A stretch of DNA of 64,000 bases. Origin: Bacteriovorax sp. (GTDB lineage Bacteria; Bdellovibrionota; Bacteriovoracia; Bacteriovoracales; Bacteriovoracaceae). The stretch is from positions 1-64,000 of the forward strand of contig JAQTTZ010000004.1 of the NCBI GenBank assembly GCA_028710485.1. The letters run 5' to 3'. The notes under the pieces were generated by a model that was given only the letters and a program-made list of their open reading frames with translations, searched no databases and had not been told where the DNA came from. Position 1 is the first letter of the stretch. Each line of letters opens with the position of its first letter. Positions 50,574 through 60,154 of the stretch are shown piece by piece. The translations under genes and the position numbers were made by a program.

Positions 50574-52991
50574 CTAAGCAGCTGCAGGCGGCAAAGATTC
50601 TTTAGCACGAGCGTAAGTTTTCTTCTTCTTTTTCTCTTTCCAGCCAAGAAGAGCGACATCTAAAACTTCATCGAAGGTTTTCACTGGGATAAAGGTTAAT
50701 TTTGCTCGGTATTCTTCTGGGATCTCTTCTAGGTCTTTTCTGTTTTTCCAAGGAATGATGATCGTTTTGATGTTCATTCTCATGGCAGCCAATGCTTTTT
50801 CTTTTAATCCACCGATTGGTAAAACTTTACCAGTCAGGGTGATCTCACCAGTCATCGCGACTTCGCGGCTAATTGGAGTATTGGTTAAAAGGGAAACAAT
50901 AGTTGTGGCAAGTGTAATACCAGCACTTGGTCCATCTTTCGGAGTAGCTCCGGCCGGAAGGTGGATATGAATTTCATTTTTCTCAAAGATCTCTTCGTCA
51001 ATATGAAATTCAGCAGCCTGACTTCTGATATAGCCTATCGCCGTTTGAGCAGATTCTTTCATGACGTCACCAAGTTGACCGGTAAGAGTTAAACCTCTTC
51101 CTTTCATTTTTGTGGCTTCAATATAAAGAACTTCACCACCGTGAGAGGTCCAAGCTAGACCAGTTGCCACTCCAACTTCATCAACATCTTTTTCATCATC
51201 TTTTGTGTAAACAGGAGGTCCTAAAAGTTTAAAAACCGTCTCTGTCATGATGTGTGTTTGTTCAGCTTCACCTTTTGCGATTTTCATCGCCACTTTTCTA
51301 CAAATTGCCCCAATTTTTCTTTCTAGGTTACGAAGGCCGGCTTCGGCTGTGTAGCCCTTGATAACACTCGCAACACCGTCATCAGTAAAAGCAATATGCT
51401 TTTCATTGATTCCGTTTTCATCCATTTGTTTTGGAATAATGTATTTTTTCGAGATCGCAACTTTTTCTTCCTGGGTATAACCAGAGAGGTTGATGATTTC
51501 CATCCTGTCTCTAAGAGGAGCAGGGATTTGATCAAGAACGTTTGCAGTAGCAATGAACATTACATTTGATAAATCAAAAGGGATGTTCAGGTAATGGTCT
51601 CTGAAAGCTCCATTTTGTTCTGGATCTAGAACTTCAAGAAGAGCCGATGAAGGATCCCCTTTGAAATCACCACCTAGTTTATCTACTTCATCGAGAAGGA
51701 TAACAGGGTTATTTGTTTTTACTTGTTTAAGAGCTTGGATGAAACGACCTGGCATTGCTCCAACATAAGTTCTTCTATGACCTCTGATCTCAGCCTCATC
51801 TTTTACGCCACCTAGAGAGATACGAACAAATTCTCTTCCACGAGCTTGCGCGATCGTTTTACCAAGAGAAGTCTTTCCAACACCAGGAGGTCCAGAGAAA
51901 CAAAGAATTGGTCCTTTCATGCCAGGTCCTTTTAATTGTCTAACCGCGAGATATTCTAAAATTCTTTCTTTAACTTTATAAAGTTCAAAATGATCCTCAT
52001 CTAATATTTCAAGAGCAGCATCAAGGTCGATATGTTCTGGACTTGAATTATTCCAAGGCAGATCACACATCCATTCAAGATAGGTTCTAAGAATTGATGC
52101 CTCTGAAGAATCAGGATGCATTTTTTCTAAACGACCAATTTGTTTGATTGATTCTTTTTCTGCTTCTTCACTCATCTTGGCTTTTTTAATTTTTTCTTTT
52201 ATTTCACCAAATTCATCATCTGGATCTTTTTGTGTTTCATCACCCAGTTCTGATTTGATGGCCTTAATCTGTTCTCTAAGGAAATACTCTTTTTGTGTTT
52301 TAGAAATTTCTTCTTTTGCAGTGCTTTTAATTTTATTTTGCATCGCTAGAATTTCTAATTCGCGAGAGAGAATATCGTTGATTCTATGGAGTCGCTCCAT
52401 TGGGTCAAGTGTTTCAAGGATAGTCTGCGCTTCACCAACATGAAGATTCAAGTTTGATGCAACAAGGTCGGCAAGTCTTCCCGCATCTTTGATATCTTCC
52501 AAGATCATCAAAATGTCAGGAGAGAGAACTTTTCCCATGTTAATAACTTTTTCAAGTTGTTCGCGGATGTTTCTCATTAGAGCATTTGCAGCAACATTGT
52601 TTTCTGGAATGGCCATATCTGAGACTTTCATTAGCTTACACATGAAGTAAGGAGCTTCCTGAGTAAATTCTGTGATGCGAGCTTTTGAGAGCCCCTGCAC
52701 AAGAATTTTTACTCTTCCGTCTGGCAACTTTCGCATTCTCATGATCATCGCAATAGTTCCCGTCTCATAGATTTCATCCGGAGTTGGGGCTTCTGCTTTC
52801 ATGTCTTTTTGGCTAGCAAGAAGAATTAGCCGATCAGATTTGTTAAGAGCATGATCTACGGCCTGAATCGAGGAGTCGCGTCCTACAAAAAAAGGTAAAA
52901 TCATAAACGGGTATACCACTATGTCCCTAATTGGCAGGAGAGGGAGGTGATCTTTTAGTTCGATGTTGTCACCCTCGTAATTAGTTACCAT
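50574..52991 (-). CDS. lon: ATP-dependent protease Lon, full length
   Basis: This 805-residue Lon has the N-terminal substrate domain (LPLLPIRDIVVYPFMILPFF), a coiled coil, AAA+ Walker A GPPGVGKT at about 367, Ser689 in GPSAG and Lys732 in GGLKEK. A Lys/Ala-rich tail ends the protein. A GGAGG site precedes the ATG. It differs from the partial Lon at the window start throughout, so the organism has two Lon paralogues. No CIRCE or sigma-32 site is obvious upstream. Confidence 0.95.
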   Translation of the reverse strand: MVTNYEGDNIELKDHLPLLPIRDIVVYPFMILPFFVGRDSSIQAVDHALNKSDRLILLASQKDMKAEAPTPDEIYETGTIAMIMRMRKLPDGRVKILVQGLSKARITEFTQEAPYFMCKLMKVSDMAIPENNVAANALMRNIREQLEKVINMGKVLSPDILMILEDIKDAGRLADLVASNLNLHVGEAQTILETLDPMERLHRINDILSRELEILAMQNKIKSTAKEEISKTQKEYFLREQIKAIKSELGDETQKDPDDEFGEIKEKIKKAKMSEEAEKESIKQIGRLEKMHPDSSEASILRTYLEWMCDLPWNNSSPEHIDLDAALEILDEDHFELYKVKERILEYLAVRQLKGPGMKGPILCFSGPPGVGKTSLGKTIAQARGREFVRISLGGVKDEAEIRGHRRTYVGAMPGRFIQALKQVKTNNPVILLDEVDKLGGDFKGDPSSALLEVLDPEQNGAFRDHYLNIPFDLSNVMFIATANVLDQIPAPLRDRMEIINLSGYTQEEKVAISKKYIIPKQMDENGINEKHIAFTDDGVASVIKGYTAEAGLRNLERKIGAICRKVAMKIAKGEAEQTHIMTETVFKLLGPPVYTKDDEKDVDEVGVATGLAWTSHGGEVLYIEATKMKGRGLTLTGQLGDVMKESAQTAIGYIRSQAAEFHIDEEIFEKNEIHIHLPAGATPKDGPSAGITLATTIVSLLTNTPISREVAMTGEITLTGKVLPIGGLKEKALAAMRMNIKTIIIPWKNRKDLEEIPEEYRAKLTFIPVKTFDEVLDVALLGWKEKKKKKTYARAKESLPPAAA

Positions 52992-53187
52992 ATCTATCCT
53001 CCAAAAATTGGCCTTCGCAAATACATTTGCATTCGAATACTTAAATCGGGATATGAAATAAACTCTTTAAGGAAAAGTGGAGATTTGTGCATTTTTCTTT
53101 ATATTTTTTGGGTATACTTGATTGCAATAATCAGCGTTCTAAATGAAAATACAGGGAATGTCTGACTAGTTTAAGAGGGAGTTACGT

Positions 53188-54588
53188 ATGAGTTTGACTA
53201 TAGGGGCAGTTATTTTAGCAGCTGGGGAAGGGAAGCGTTTGAAATTAAATGCACCGAAGCCGCTAGCTCCATGTTTGGATAAAAAATTAATAGATTTTCC
53301 AATTAAAGCATTAAAAAACTTTTTTAGTCAAAACAAGATTGATGGGAAGATTACGGCAGTGATCGGACACCAGCGTGAATTAGTTCGGCCTTATATAGAA
53401 AAACATCACCCAGATATTGCTTTTGCAATTCAAGAGGAACAAAAAGGAACAGCTGATGCCCTCCGGTCATACTTTATTTCCCATGAGAACAATCACATTA
53501 CAAATCAGTTTCAATACACACTTGTGATTTGTGCTGACACACCAGTTGTTTCTGCCAAAGAACTAACTGAGATGTTAACTCTTATTACCAATGAAAATCT
53601 CGACGGCGTGGCTGCGAGTTTTATTGAAAAAAATCCTAAAGGATATGGCCGGATTGTTAGAGAGAAAAAGGGCTTTCATATTACCGAAGAAAAAGATGCA
53701 ACTGACGAAATTCGAAAAATTACAGAGGTGAATTCCGGACTCTATATTTTAAAGACCAGTTATCTCCTCGAGCATTTAAAAGCAATTGATTCTAATAATA
53801 AGTCGGGTGAATTTTATTTAACTGATGTTTTTAAAGATGGATTAAATGTAAAAGCACACTGTTTTCCAAATGGAGATATATTTTTGGGAGTGAATACTCT
53901 CAGTCAATTGGAAGATGCAGAAAAGGCCCTAAGAATCAGAAAGAAAAATGAGTTGAGGGATAACGGCGTACGCTTTATCGATAGCTCTCATTGCTATATT
54001 GATAGTGAAGTTGAAGTGGGGGAAGGATCGGTCATTTATCCAAATACCTTTCTTACTGGTAAAACCCAAATTGGAAAAAATGTCGTTATCGAGATGGGTG
54101 CTCAGATTACCAATTCGATAGTTGACGATAGTGCTAAAGTTTTAGCTTATACCATTCTAGATGGGGCCCATCTTCATACCAAGGCTTCAGCTGGCCCTTT
54201 TGCGCGACTGCGCCCTGGCGCTGACATTGGCCCAGAAGCCAAGATTGGGAATTTCGTAGAAATAAAAAAATCTGTGCTAGATCGCGGCGTAAAAGTTTCA
54301 CATTTAAGTTATGTGGGAGATGCTTTTATAGGTGAAGAAACAAACATTGGTTGTGGTTTTATTACCTGTAATTTTGATGGGCTAAATAAACATATTACCA
54401 AAATTGGAAAAAACAGTTTTATAGGCTCTGACTCTCAGACTATTGCCCCAGTTGTAATCGGAGACGATTGCTTCGTAGCATCTTCATCAACTATCACCAA
54501 AGACATGCCGGATGGCTCATTTGCCATATCGCGCGGTCAACAGACAACGAAAGAAGGGATGGCAAAAAAGTTTTTAAAGAAGAAATAA
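53188..54588 (+). CDS. glmU: bifunctional UDP-GlcNAc pyrophosphorylase/GlcN-1-P acetyltransferase
   Basis: GlmU acetylates glucosamine-1-P and then uridylylates it, giving UDP-GlcNAc for peptidoglycan and LPS. It has the nucleotidyltransferase motif ILAAGEGKRLK at about 9-19, EEQKGTADALR, and the C-terminal left-handed beta-helix of hexapeptide repeats with FARLRPGADIG and KKSVLDRGVKVSHLSYVGD. It is 466 residues. A GGGAG site lies 6 bases before the ATG. glmS follows, so the two UDP-GlcNAc steps are paired. Confidence 0.96.
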   Translation: MSLTIGAVILAAGEGKRLKLNAPKPLAPCLDKKLIDFPIKALKNFFSQNKIDGKITAVIGHQRELVRPYIEKHHPDIAFAIQEEQKGTADALRSYFISHENNHITNQFQYTLVICADTPVVSAKELTEMLTLITNENLDGVAASFIEKNPKGYGRIVREKKGFHITEEKDATDEIRKITEVNSGLYILKTSYLLEHLKAIDSNNKSGEFYLTDVFKDGLNVKAHCFPNGDIFLGVNTLSQLEDAEKALRIRKKNELRDNGVRFIDSSHCYIDSEVEVGEGSVIYPNTFLTGKTQIGKNVVIEMGAQITNSIVDDSAKVLAYTILDGAHLHTKASAGPFARLRPGADIGPEAKIGNFVEIKKSVLDRGVKVSHLSYVGDAFIGEETNIGCGFITCNFDGLNKHITKIGKNSFIGSDSQTIAPVVIGDDCFVASSSTITKDMPDGSFAISRGQQTTKEGMAKKFLKKK

Positions 54589-54597
54589 TAATGGTAG

Positions 54598-54617
54598 AAC
54601 CCCATCTTAGGGTTTTT
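54598..54617 (+). terminator. weak hairpin between glmU and glmS
   Basis: AACCC and GGGTT flank a 7-base loop and run into TTT. It may attenuate read-through into glmS. It is too short for a firm call. Confidence 0.35.
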
Positions 54618-54640
54618 AATTCGCTCACAAAGGTTAGTTT

Positions 54641-56470
54641 ATGTGTGGAATCGTCGGTTATCTAGGGCCATCTCAAAATTCAGTCCAAATTGTTCTCGAA
54701 GGTCTAAGACGACTTGAGTACCGCGGATATGATTCCGCTGGAGTGAGTTTTTTAGATGAACACAATCATCTTCAAAATTATAAAAAAGCCGGAAAGCTTG
54801 ATAATTTAAAGATTGAGCTTGAAGGAAAAAATATTATTGCCCGCGCCTGTATCGGCCACACTCGTTGGGCAACTCATGGTGGTGTGACAGATGCAAATGC
54901 TCATCCTCACTACAACGAAACTCTCTCTATTATTCATAACGGTATTATTGAAAATGCCAACGAGATAAAAAAAGAATTAATGGGGCACGGAGTAAAATTT
55001 AAATCTGAGACTGATAGTGAATCTTTTTTAGAGTTAGCAACTTTTGAATTAAAACAAGGCAAGCCAATTCTTGAAGCTATTGCTGATTCCTTTAAGCGCA
55101 TCCATGGAAACTCTGCTTTTGTAATTCTTTATCCAAAAACAGGTGAAATTTTTGCAATCAAAAGAGGAGCACCTTTGGTATGTGGGATTAACGATATAAC
55201 TTCTGAAGCATTGGTTTCTTCTGATCCCTATGCTCTTGCAGGGATTGTCCATAAACTTTACTTCCCCGAAGATGAAGTTATTGTTCATCTCTCTGGTGCC
55301 AATAAAAACCTGGTAAATTTTTACGAATTAAAAGATCTTGCAAAAACCACAAGATACCTTTCTAAAAAACAAGATATGTCGATCGAGGTTAGTGAAAAAG
55401 GTGAGTATGAACATTTCATGCTTAAAGAAATTCACGAGCAACCAGGTCTCATTCGCAATCTGACTCAGTATTATTTTGCAGGAGAGGGGCGTGAAGCATT
55501 AGAGAAAATAGCCTTGTATAAACCAAAGCATATTTATATTTCTGCTTGTGGAACAGCTGCTTATGCTGGCTTAGTTATCCGCGATTTCCTTGAAGGAATT
55601 AATCGCATTCCGGCCAATGTTGAATTAGCTTCTGAGTTTCGTTACAGAGAACCTATTTTAAGAGAAGGCGATGTTGGTATTTTTGTTTCTCAATCAGGCG
55701 AAACAGCAGATACCTTGGCAGCCCAATCGTTATGTAAAAAAGCTGGAGTTAAAACTCTTTCAATTGTAAATGTTGATGGGTCAACTCTTTATAGAGAATG
55801 TGATGACAACCTTTTAATTAGGGCCGGAATTGAAATCGGAGTAGCTTCAACTAAAGCATTTACTCAACAAGCACTTACTGGTCGCTTAATGTCTGCAGCA
55901 ATGGCCGGAGACTTAAAAGACGAAGCTAAGAAAGTAAGTCTTACAGGTAAATTTGCTCTTCTTGCTGAACGAATTGATCGCTTGCTTGTTCAGTCAGACA
56001 TTATTAAAACTGTTGCAGAATCTATTTATAATAAAAAAGGATTTTTTTATACTGGTAGAGGTGCATATTTTCCAATCGCTCTTGAAGGTGCTTTGAAGTT
56101 AAAAGAAATTGCTTACGTTCATGCAGAAGGATACGCAGCGGGAGAATTAAAGCACGGACCGATTGCACTAATAGATGAAGAGATGGTTAATATTGCTTTA
56201 GTTGGACCCGAGTTGTTTGAAAAAACAGTTTCGAATGTTCAAGAAATCAAAGCGAGAAAAGGAATTATCGTTGGAATCGGACCTCGTAACAATGAAGAGC
56301 TTATGGGACTGAGTGATTATTATATTCCATTGGACTTTGATGGCCTAGATGAATTGTCACCACTATACGTAAACGTAGTTAACCAATTATTGGCTTACTA
56401 TATGGCAAAATTCAAAGGAACCGATATTGATAAGCCAAGAAATTTAGCGAAGTCTGTAACAGTAGAATAG
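54641..56470 (+). CDS. glmS: glutamine-fructose-6-phosphate transaminase
   Basis: GlmS makes glucosamine-6-P, the first step to UDP-GlcNAc. Cys1 (CGIVGYLG) is the glutaminase nucleophile, and GHTRWATHG follows. Two SIS domains (GTAAYAGLVIRDFLE and YTGRGAYFPIALEGALKLKE) and the C-terminal DKPRNLAKSVTVE complete the enzyme. Its 609 residues are typical. It follows glmU by 52 bases. There is no glmS ribozyme upstream, as expected outside Firmicutes. Confidence 0.97.
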   Translation: MCGIVGYLGPSQNSVQIVLEGLRRLEYRGYDSAGVSFLDEHNHLQNYKKAGKLDNLKIELEGKNIIARACIGHTRWATHGGVTDANAHPHYNETLSIIHNGIIENANEIKKELMGHGVKFKSETDSESFLELATFELKQGKPILEAIADSFKRIHGNSAFVILYPKTGEIFAIKRGAPLVCGINDITSEALVSSDPYALAGIVHKLYFPEDEVIVHLSGANKNLVNFYELKDLAKTTRYLSKKQDMSIEVSEKGEYEHFMLKEIHEQPGLIRNLTQYYFAGEGREALEKIALYKPKHIYISACGTAAYAGLVIRDFLEGINRIPANVELASEFRYREPILREGDVGIFVSQSGETADTLAAQSLCKKAGVKTLSIVNVDGSTLYRECDDNLLIRAGIEIGVASTKAFTQQALTGRLMSAAMAGDLKDEAKKVSLTGKFALLAERIDRLLVQSDIIKTVAESIYNKKGFFYTGRGAYFPIALEGALKLKEIAYVHAEGYAAGELKHGPIALIDEEMVNIALVGPELFEKTVSNVQEIKARKGIIVGIGPRNNEELMGLSDYYIPLDFDGLDELSPLYVNVVNQLLAYYMAKFKGTDIDKPRNLAKSVTVE

Positions 56471-56493
56471 AAAATAAAAGGGTATAAAGAACA

Positions 56494-58785
56494 ATGGTAA
56501 GTCTTGATGGTTTAAATCCCGTTCAAAAACAAGCGGTCCTTCAAACCGACGGACCAGTGATGATTTTAGCAGGTGCTGGCTCTGGTAAAACTAAAACTCT
56601 GGTCACTAGAATTACTTATTTATTAGATGAAAAAAACTTAAGCCCGCACCAATTATTAGCACTTACTTTTTCTAATAAAGCAGCTCGTGAAATGCGAGAG
56701 CGTATTGCTCACGAGATTGCTACGATAGATATAGGCGCTCTTCAAATTACAACCTTCCATGCTTTTTGTGCAAAAACATTAAGGTCAGAAGCTAATTTTC
56801 TGGGTCTTTCGCGCAACTTCACCATTTATGATGAAGGTGAATCAAAGGCAATTGCCAAAGCTTTGCTTGAGCGCAGAGGAATTTCTACCAAAGAAATTAA
56901 TCCCTATGAAATTTTAAGTTATATAGATTCATTAAAAAATAATGGCTACTACCCCGGACGCGTAATGAGCGAGGGAGGGGCTGACCCAAGTGACGAGTAT
57001 TTTGGATATTTTGAAGAATACGAATCGGAACTTCATCGTGCAAATGCTGTTGATTTCGGTGGTCTTATTACTGCAGTCATTCAGCTTTTTGAAAAATTTC
57101 CAGATGTTCTTCTTCGCTATCAGAATCGTTATCAATATGTATTAGTAGACGAGTACCAGGATACCAACCGCGCTCAGTTTGAACTTATCACCATGCTTTG
57201 TGGAAAACGCCGAAATATATGCGTGGTCGGAGATGAAGATCAGTCTATTTATTCTTGGCGGGGCGCCGATATCAGAAACATTCTTGATTTCGAAAAAGTT
57301 TTTCCCGATGTTACCATTTTAAAACTGGAACAAAACTATCGCTCGAGTAAAACGATTATTGAAGCAGCTTCGTGTGTGATTGAGAAAAATACCTTGAGAA
57401 AAGGTAAGCATATGTGGACTGAAAATCCCGAAGGCGATGCTATCGAGATTGTCGAATGCTTCAATGACAGAGATGAAGCAGAATTCATTGCTAAAGAGAC
57501 CTATAAACTCTCTAAGGCCGGGGTGTCTTATAAAGAGATGGCGGTCTTTTACCGCTCGAATGCTCAGGCCCGTTTAATTGAAGACTCTTTACGAAAATAT
57601 AAAATTAATTACCGCGTAATTGGCGGAGTGAAATTTTATGAACGAAAAGAAATTAAAGACATGCTTTCATACATGCGCTTAATTATTAATTCGAAAGATT
57701 CTTTGGCATTGAGTAGAATTATCAATGTACCGGCGAGGGGAGTTGGAGCGACAAGCTTGCGCAAATTAGAAATGGAAGCCGTAAATGCCAACACTTCTTT
57801 ATGGGACATTATTGAACGAATTGTGGATAACCAGAGAAAATCTGGCGAAGAATTCTCTCATATAAAGCTGTCTGCAAAAATTAAATCATCCCTATCAGAA
57901 TTTGTGACATTGATAAATGAACTTCGCCATCTTGATGAAAACCGTATTAAGCCTTCAGTTATTTACGAAAAAGTTCTCCATGAATCGGGATATTATTCGT
58001 TTTTAAAGGCCAATAAAGATTATGAAACACTGGCCCGCTTAGAAAACTTAGATGAACTTTTAAATGCACTCACTCAGTTTGAAGATGGTAATCCCAATGC
58101 TTCGCTCGGGACATTTCTTGAAACGATCACCCTAGATACCAGCACAGAGTTTGATGAAGATGCCATTCCTAATCAGGGAGAAGTCTCGTTGATGACAGTT
58201 CATGGAGCTAAAGGTTTAGAGTTTACTCATGCCTTTGTTGTTGGTGCAGAAGAAAATGTTTTTCCAAGTTATAGAAGTGTTGATGGTGGCGAAAATGCCA
58301 TGGAAGAAGAGCGCAGGCTTTTTTACGTAGCTATGACCAGAGCAATGATTAAACTTTATATTTGTTTTGCTCAAGGACGCATGCTTTTTGGACAAGTGAA
58401 ATTTAATGGACCAAGCCGCTTTATCGACGAAATTCCTGAAAAACTTTTTACTTGGAAAAAGCTTAACAATGCTCCAAGGAAAGAAGAATACAATCCGAGC
58501 TGGAAACAAAATAGTAAATACGGTGATACGTTTGATCCTTATGATCAGTCACAGGAAACAAAATATGATGATGAGGCAGTAATTTATCAGGTGAAAGGGC
58601 CGGAACGCCTTTCATTCCATGAACCGAAATTTCCCAAAGGATCTAAAGTTGTTCATTCGCTTTATGGTGTGGGGAAAGTTGAAGACAGTGAAGGGGCAGG
58701 ACCTGACGAGAAAGTGATGATTCGGTTTGTGGATGGCGCTCGTAAAAAGTTTATGGTGAAGTTTGCGCCGATAGTAATGGCATAA
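56494..58785 (+). CDS. uvrD: DNA helicase UvrD/PcrA
   Basis: This is a superfamily 1A 3'-5' helicase for excision and mismatch repair. It has Walker A AGAGSGKT at about 26-33, motif Ia TFSNKAAREM, motif II VDEYQDTN, motif III VGDEDQSIYSWRGA, SLMTVHGAKGLEF and RRLFYVAMTRA. It is 763 residues and ends in the PcrA-type 'GxKVxHxxYGxGxV' element (KGSKVVHSLYGVGKVED), which contacts RNA polymerase in PcrA. It is the third gene of the glmU-glmS unit. Confidence 0.94.
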   Translation: MVSLDGLNPVQKQAVLQTDGPVMILAGAGSGKTKTLVTRITYLLDEKNLSPHQLLALTFSNKAAREMRERIAHEIATIDIGALQITTFHAFCAKTLRSEANFLGLSRNFTIYDEGESKAIAKALLERRGISTKEINPYEILSYIDSLKNNGYYPGRVMSEGGADPSDEYFGYFEEYESELHRANAVDFGGLITAVIQLFEKFPDVLLRYQNRYQYVLVDEYQDTNRAQFELITMLCGKRRNICVVGDEDQSIYSWRGADIRNILDFEKVFPDVTILKLEQNYRSSKTIIEAASCVIEKNTLRKGKHMWTENPEGDAIEIVECFNDRDEAEFIAKETYKLSKAGVSYKEMAVFYRSNAQARLIEDSLRKYKINYRVIGGVKFYERKEIKDMLSYMRLIINSKDSLALSRIINVPARGVGATSLRKLEMEAVNANTSLWDIIERIVDNQRKSGEEFSHIKLSAKIKSSLSEFVTLINELRHLDENRIKPSVIYEKVLHESGYYSFLKANKDYETLARLENLDELLNALTQFEDGNPNASLGTFLETITLDTSTEFDEDAIPNQGEVSLMTVHGAKGLEFTHAFVVGAEENVFPSYRSVDGGENAMEEERRLFYVAMTRAMIKLYICFAQGRMLFGQVKFNGPSRFIDEIPEKLFTWKKLNNAPRKEEYNPSWKQNSKYGDTFDPYDQSQETKYDDEAVIYQVKGPERLSFHEPKFPKGSKVVHSLYGVGKVEDSEGAGPDEKVMIRFVDGARKKFMVKFAPIVMA

Positions 58786-58798
58786 AGTTTTTATGAAT

Positions 58799-60154
58799 CT
58801 ATTGGTCCAAACTTTTCAAATTTTTTCGCAACCAATTGAGGACATTAATCTGTTCTGGGAGCAAGTTCTCATCGCCAATAGTTAAAAGTTTCATTAGATC
58901 TTCTTTGTAATCTATATCAAAATTTTTCTCTAAAAAATTAATATTTTTTTCACCAAGTTTTTTTCTTAATTCAGATGAAGTTTGCTCTGAACTATAGGGA
59001 ATAGATGTCCAAATAGCGCGTTCAATAATTCCTCTGCCTCCGAATAGATAAAAACCACCATCCTGTGTTTCTCCTAAGACAAATCCGGAAGATGAATTTA
59101 GTTTGTACTGAGCTCGAAGTAATGTTTTGTAATTAAGATGAGGAAGATCTGCTCCAATTAAAAAAACTCGTTTATGCTTTTTCTGCAGTTTAGAGTAAAC
59201 AGTGGCAAGACGCTCTCCTAATTCACCATGACCCTGATAAATAGTATTAAAACTATTCCAGAGAGGATGGTGGAGAGTTTCTTTTTCTGCTACAGCCCAG
59301 TAAGCTTCAATCTTTCCTTCGCTTTTCTTAATGGCCTCCATCACTACCGCTTCAGTTGCCTTAATAGACAAATTAAAAAATTCTTCAGCTTTTTCTTTTC
59401 CGATATCTGCAGCTAGCCTGCTTTTTACAGGAGAAACCCCAGGCGTTTTTACAAAAATTGCTATAGCCGTGGAGAATTTCTTTTTCTTTCTTGAGCGTAG
59501 ATAAGTCAACCACTGAGGAATTGCTTGTTTATAAGTCAAAATAATATGGCGAGAAGTAGTCATGACCCAGCCAAAATTTCGGTATTTTCTTGCACTGGTA
59601 AAAAGCTCTGCATAGGCCGGAAGAACTTCAATTCTTCTTTGGTGAGCTTTCCATACGAGGAGATGATCTTCCCCATATAAGGCATTTTCATCAAAGAGAC
59701 CTAGAGAGAAAAAAGTCTTCCTCGCCATGAAAAAACCTTGATCGCCAAATGGCATCTTTAATAGGTGAGAACGCCAATAAGCTCCAAGAGTATTTAAAAT
59801 CATCAAGCGGGGGCCATCAGACAGAAAATTTAAGTCAAAGAAGAAAATCGCTTCAGGTTTTTCTTTTAATTTCTCTTCGATTTTTTGCAAGGGACGATTA
59901 GATAATCTTGAATCAGCGTGCAGAAACCAAATAAATGACTTCGTCGCAATCTGGGCTCCTCGGTTTTGTTGATGAGCGCGACCAAGTTTTGAGAACTCAA
60001 AGCGCACTCTTGGATTGTCTGATTTCTTGTTTTCTAAATCAGGACCAACCACAATTATTTCAAAATCACCTTGGTGACTTAAAAGTTCAGTGACAAGATC
60101 TTGCCATGAATTCTCTTGGGATTTTACGGGAATGATAATACTTAAATCATTCAT
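58799..60154 (-). CDS. fused rSAM-associated glycosyltransferases (TIGR04283-TIGR04282)
   Basis: Residues 1-225 are a GT2 (SIIIPVKSQENSW, FLHADSRL, MPFGDQGFFM), the 'transferase 2' type. From about 228 (SRKKKKFSTAIAIFVKTPGVSPVKSRLAADIG gives landmark FVKTPGVSPVKSRL) a DUF2064/CofC-like nucleotidyltransferase follows, with LIGADLPHL and GETQDGGFYLFGG. Both families accompany ArsS in arsenosugar biosynthesis, usually as separate genes. Its ATG abuts the arsS stop with no gap, so the two are coupled. They would build a sugar donor and transfer it. Confidence 0.88.
   Translation of the reverse strand: MNDLSIIIPVKSQENSWQDLVTELLSHQGDFEIIVVGPDLENKKSDNPRVRFEFSKLGRAHQQNRGAQIATKSFIWFLHADSRLSNRPLQKIEEKLKEKPEAIFFFDLNFLSDGPRLMILNTLGAYWRSHLLKMPFGDQGFFMARKTFFSLGLFDENALYGEDHLLVWKAHQRRIEVLPAYAELFTSARKYRNFGWVMTTSRHIILTYKQAIPQWLTYLRSRKKKKFSTAIAIFVKTPGVSPVKSRLAADIGKEKAEEFFNLSIKATEAVVMEAIKKSEGKIEAYWAVAEKETLHHPLWNSFNTIYQGHGELGERLATVYSKLQKKHKRVFLIGADLPHLNYKTLLRAQYKLNSSSGFVLGETQDGGFYLFGGRGIIERAIWTSIPYSSEQTSSELRKKLGEKNINFLEKNFDIDYKEDLMKLLTIGDENLLPEQINVLNWLRKNLKSLDQ

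Noticed and set aside
54589-54640. glmS ribozyme ahead of glmS
   Set aside because: The gap is 52 bases, too short for the ribozyme, which is also a Firmicute feature.
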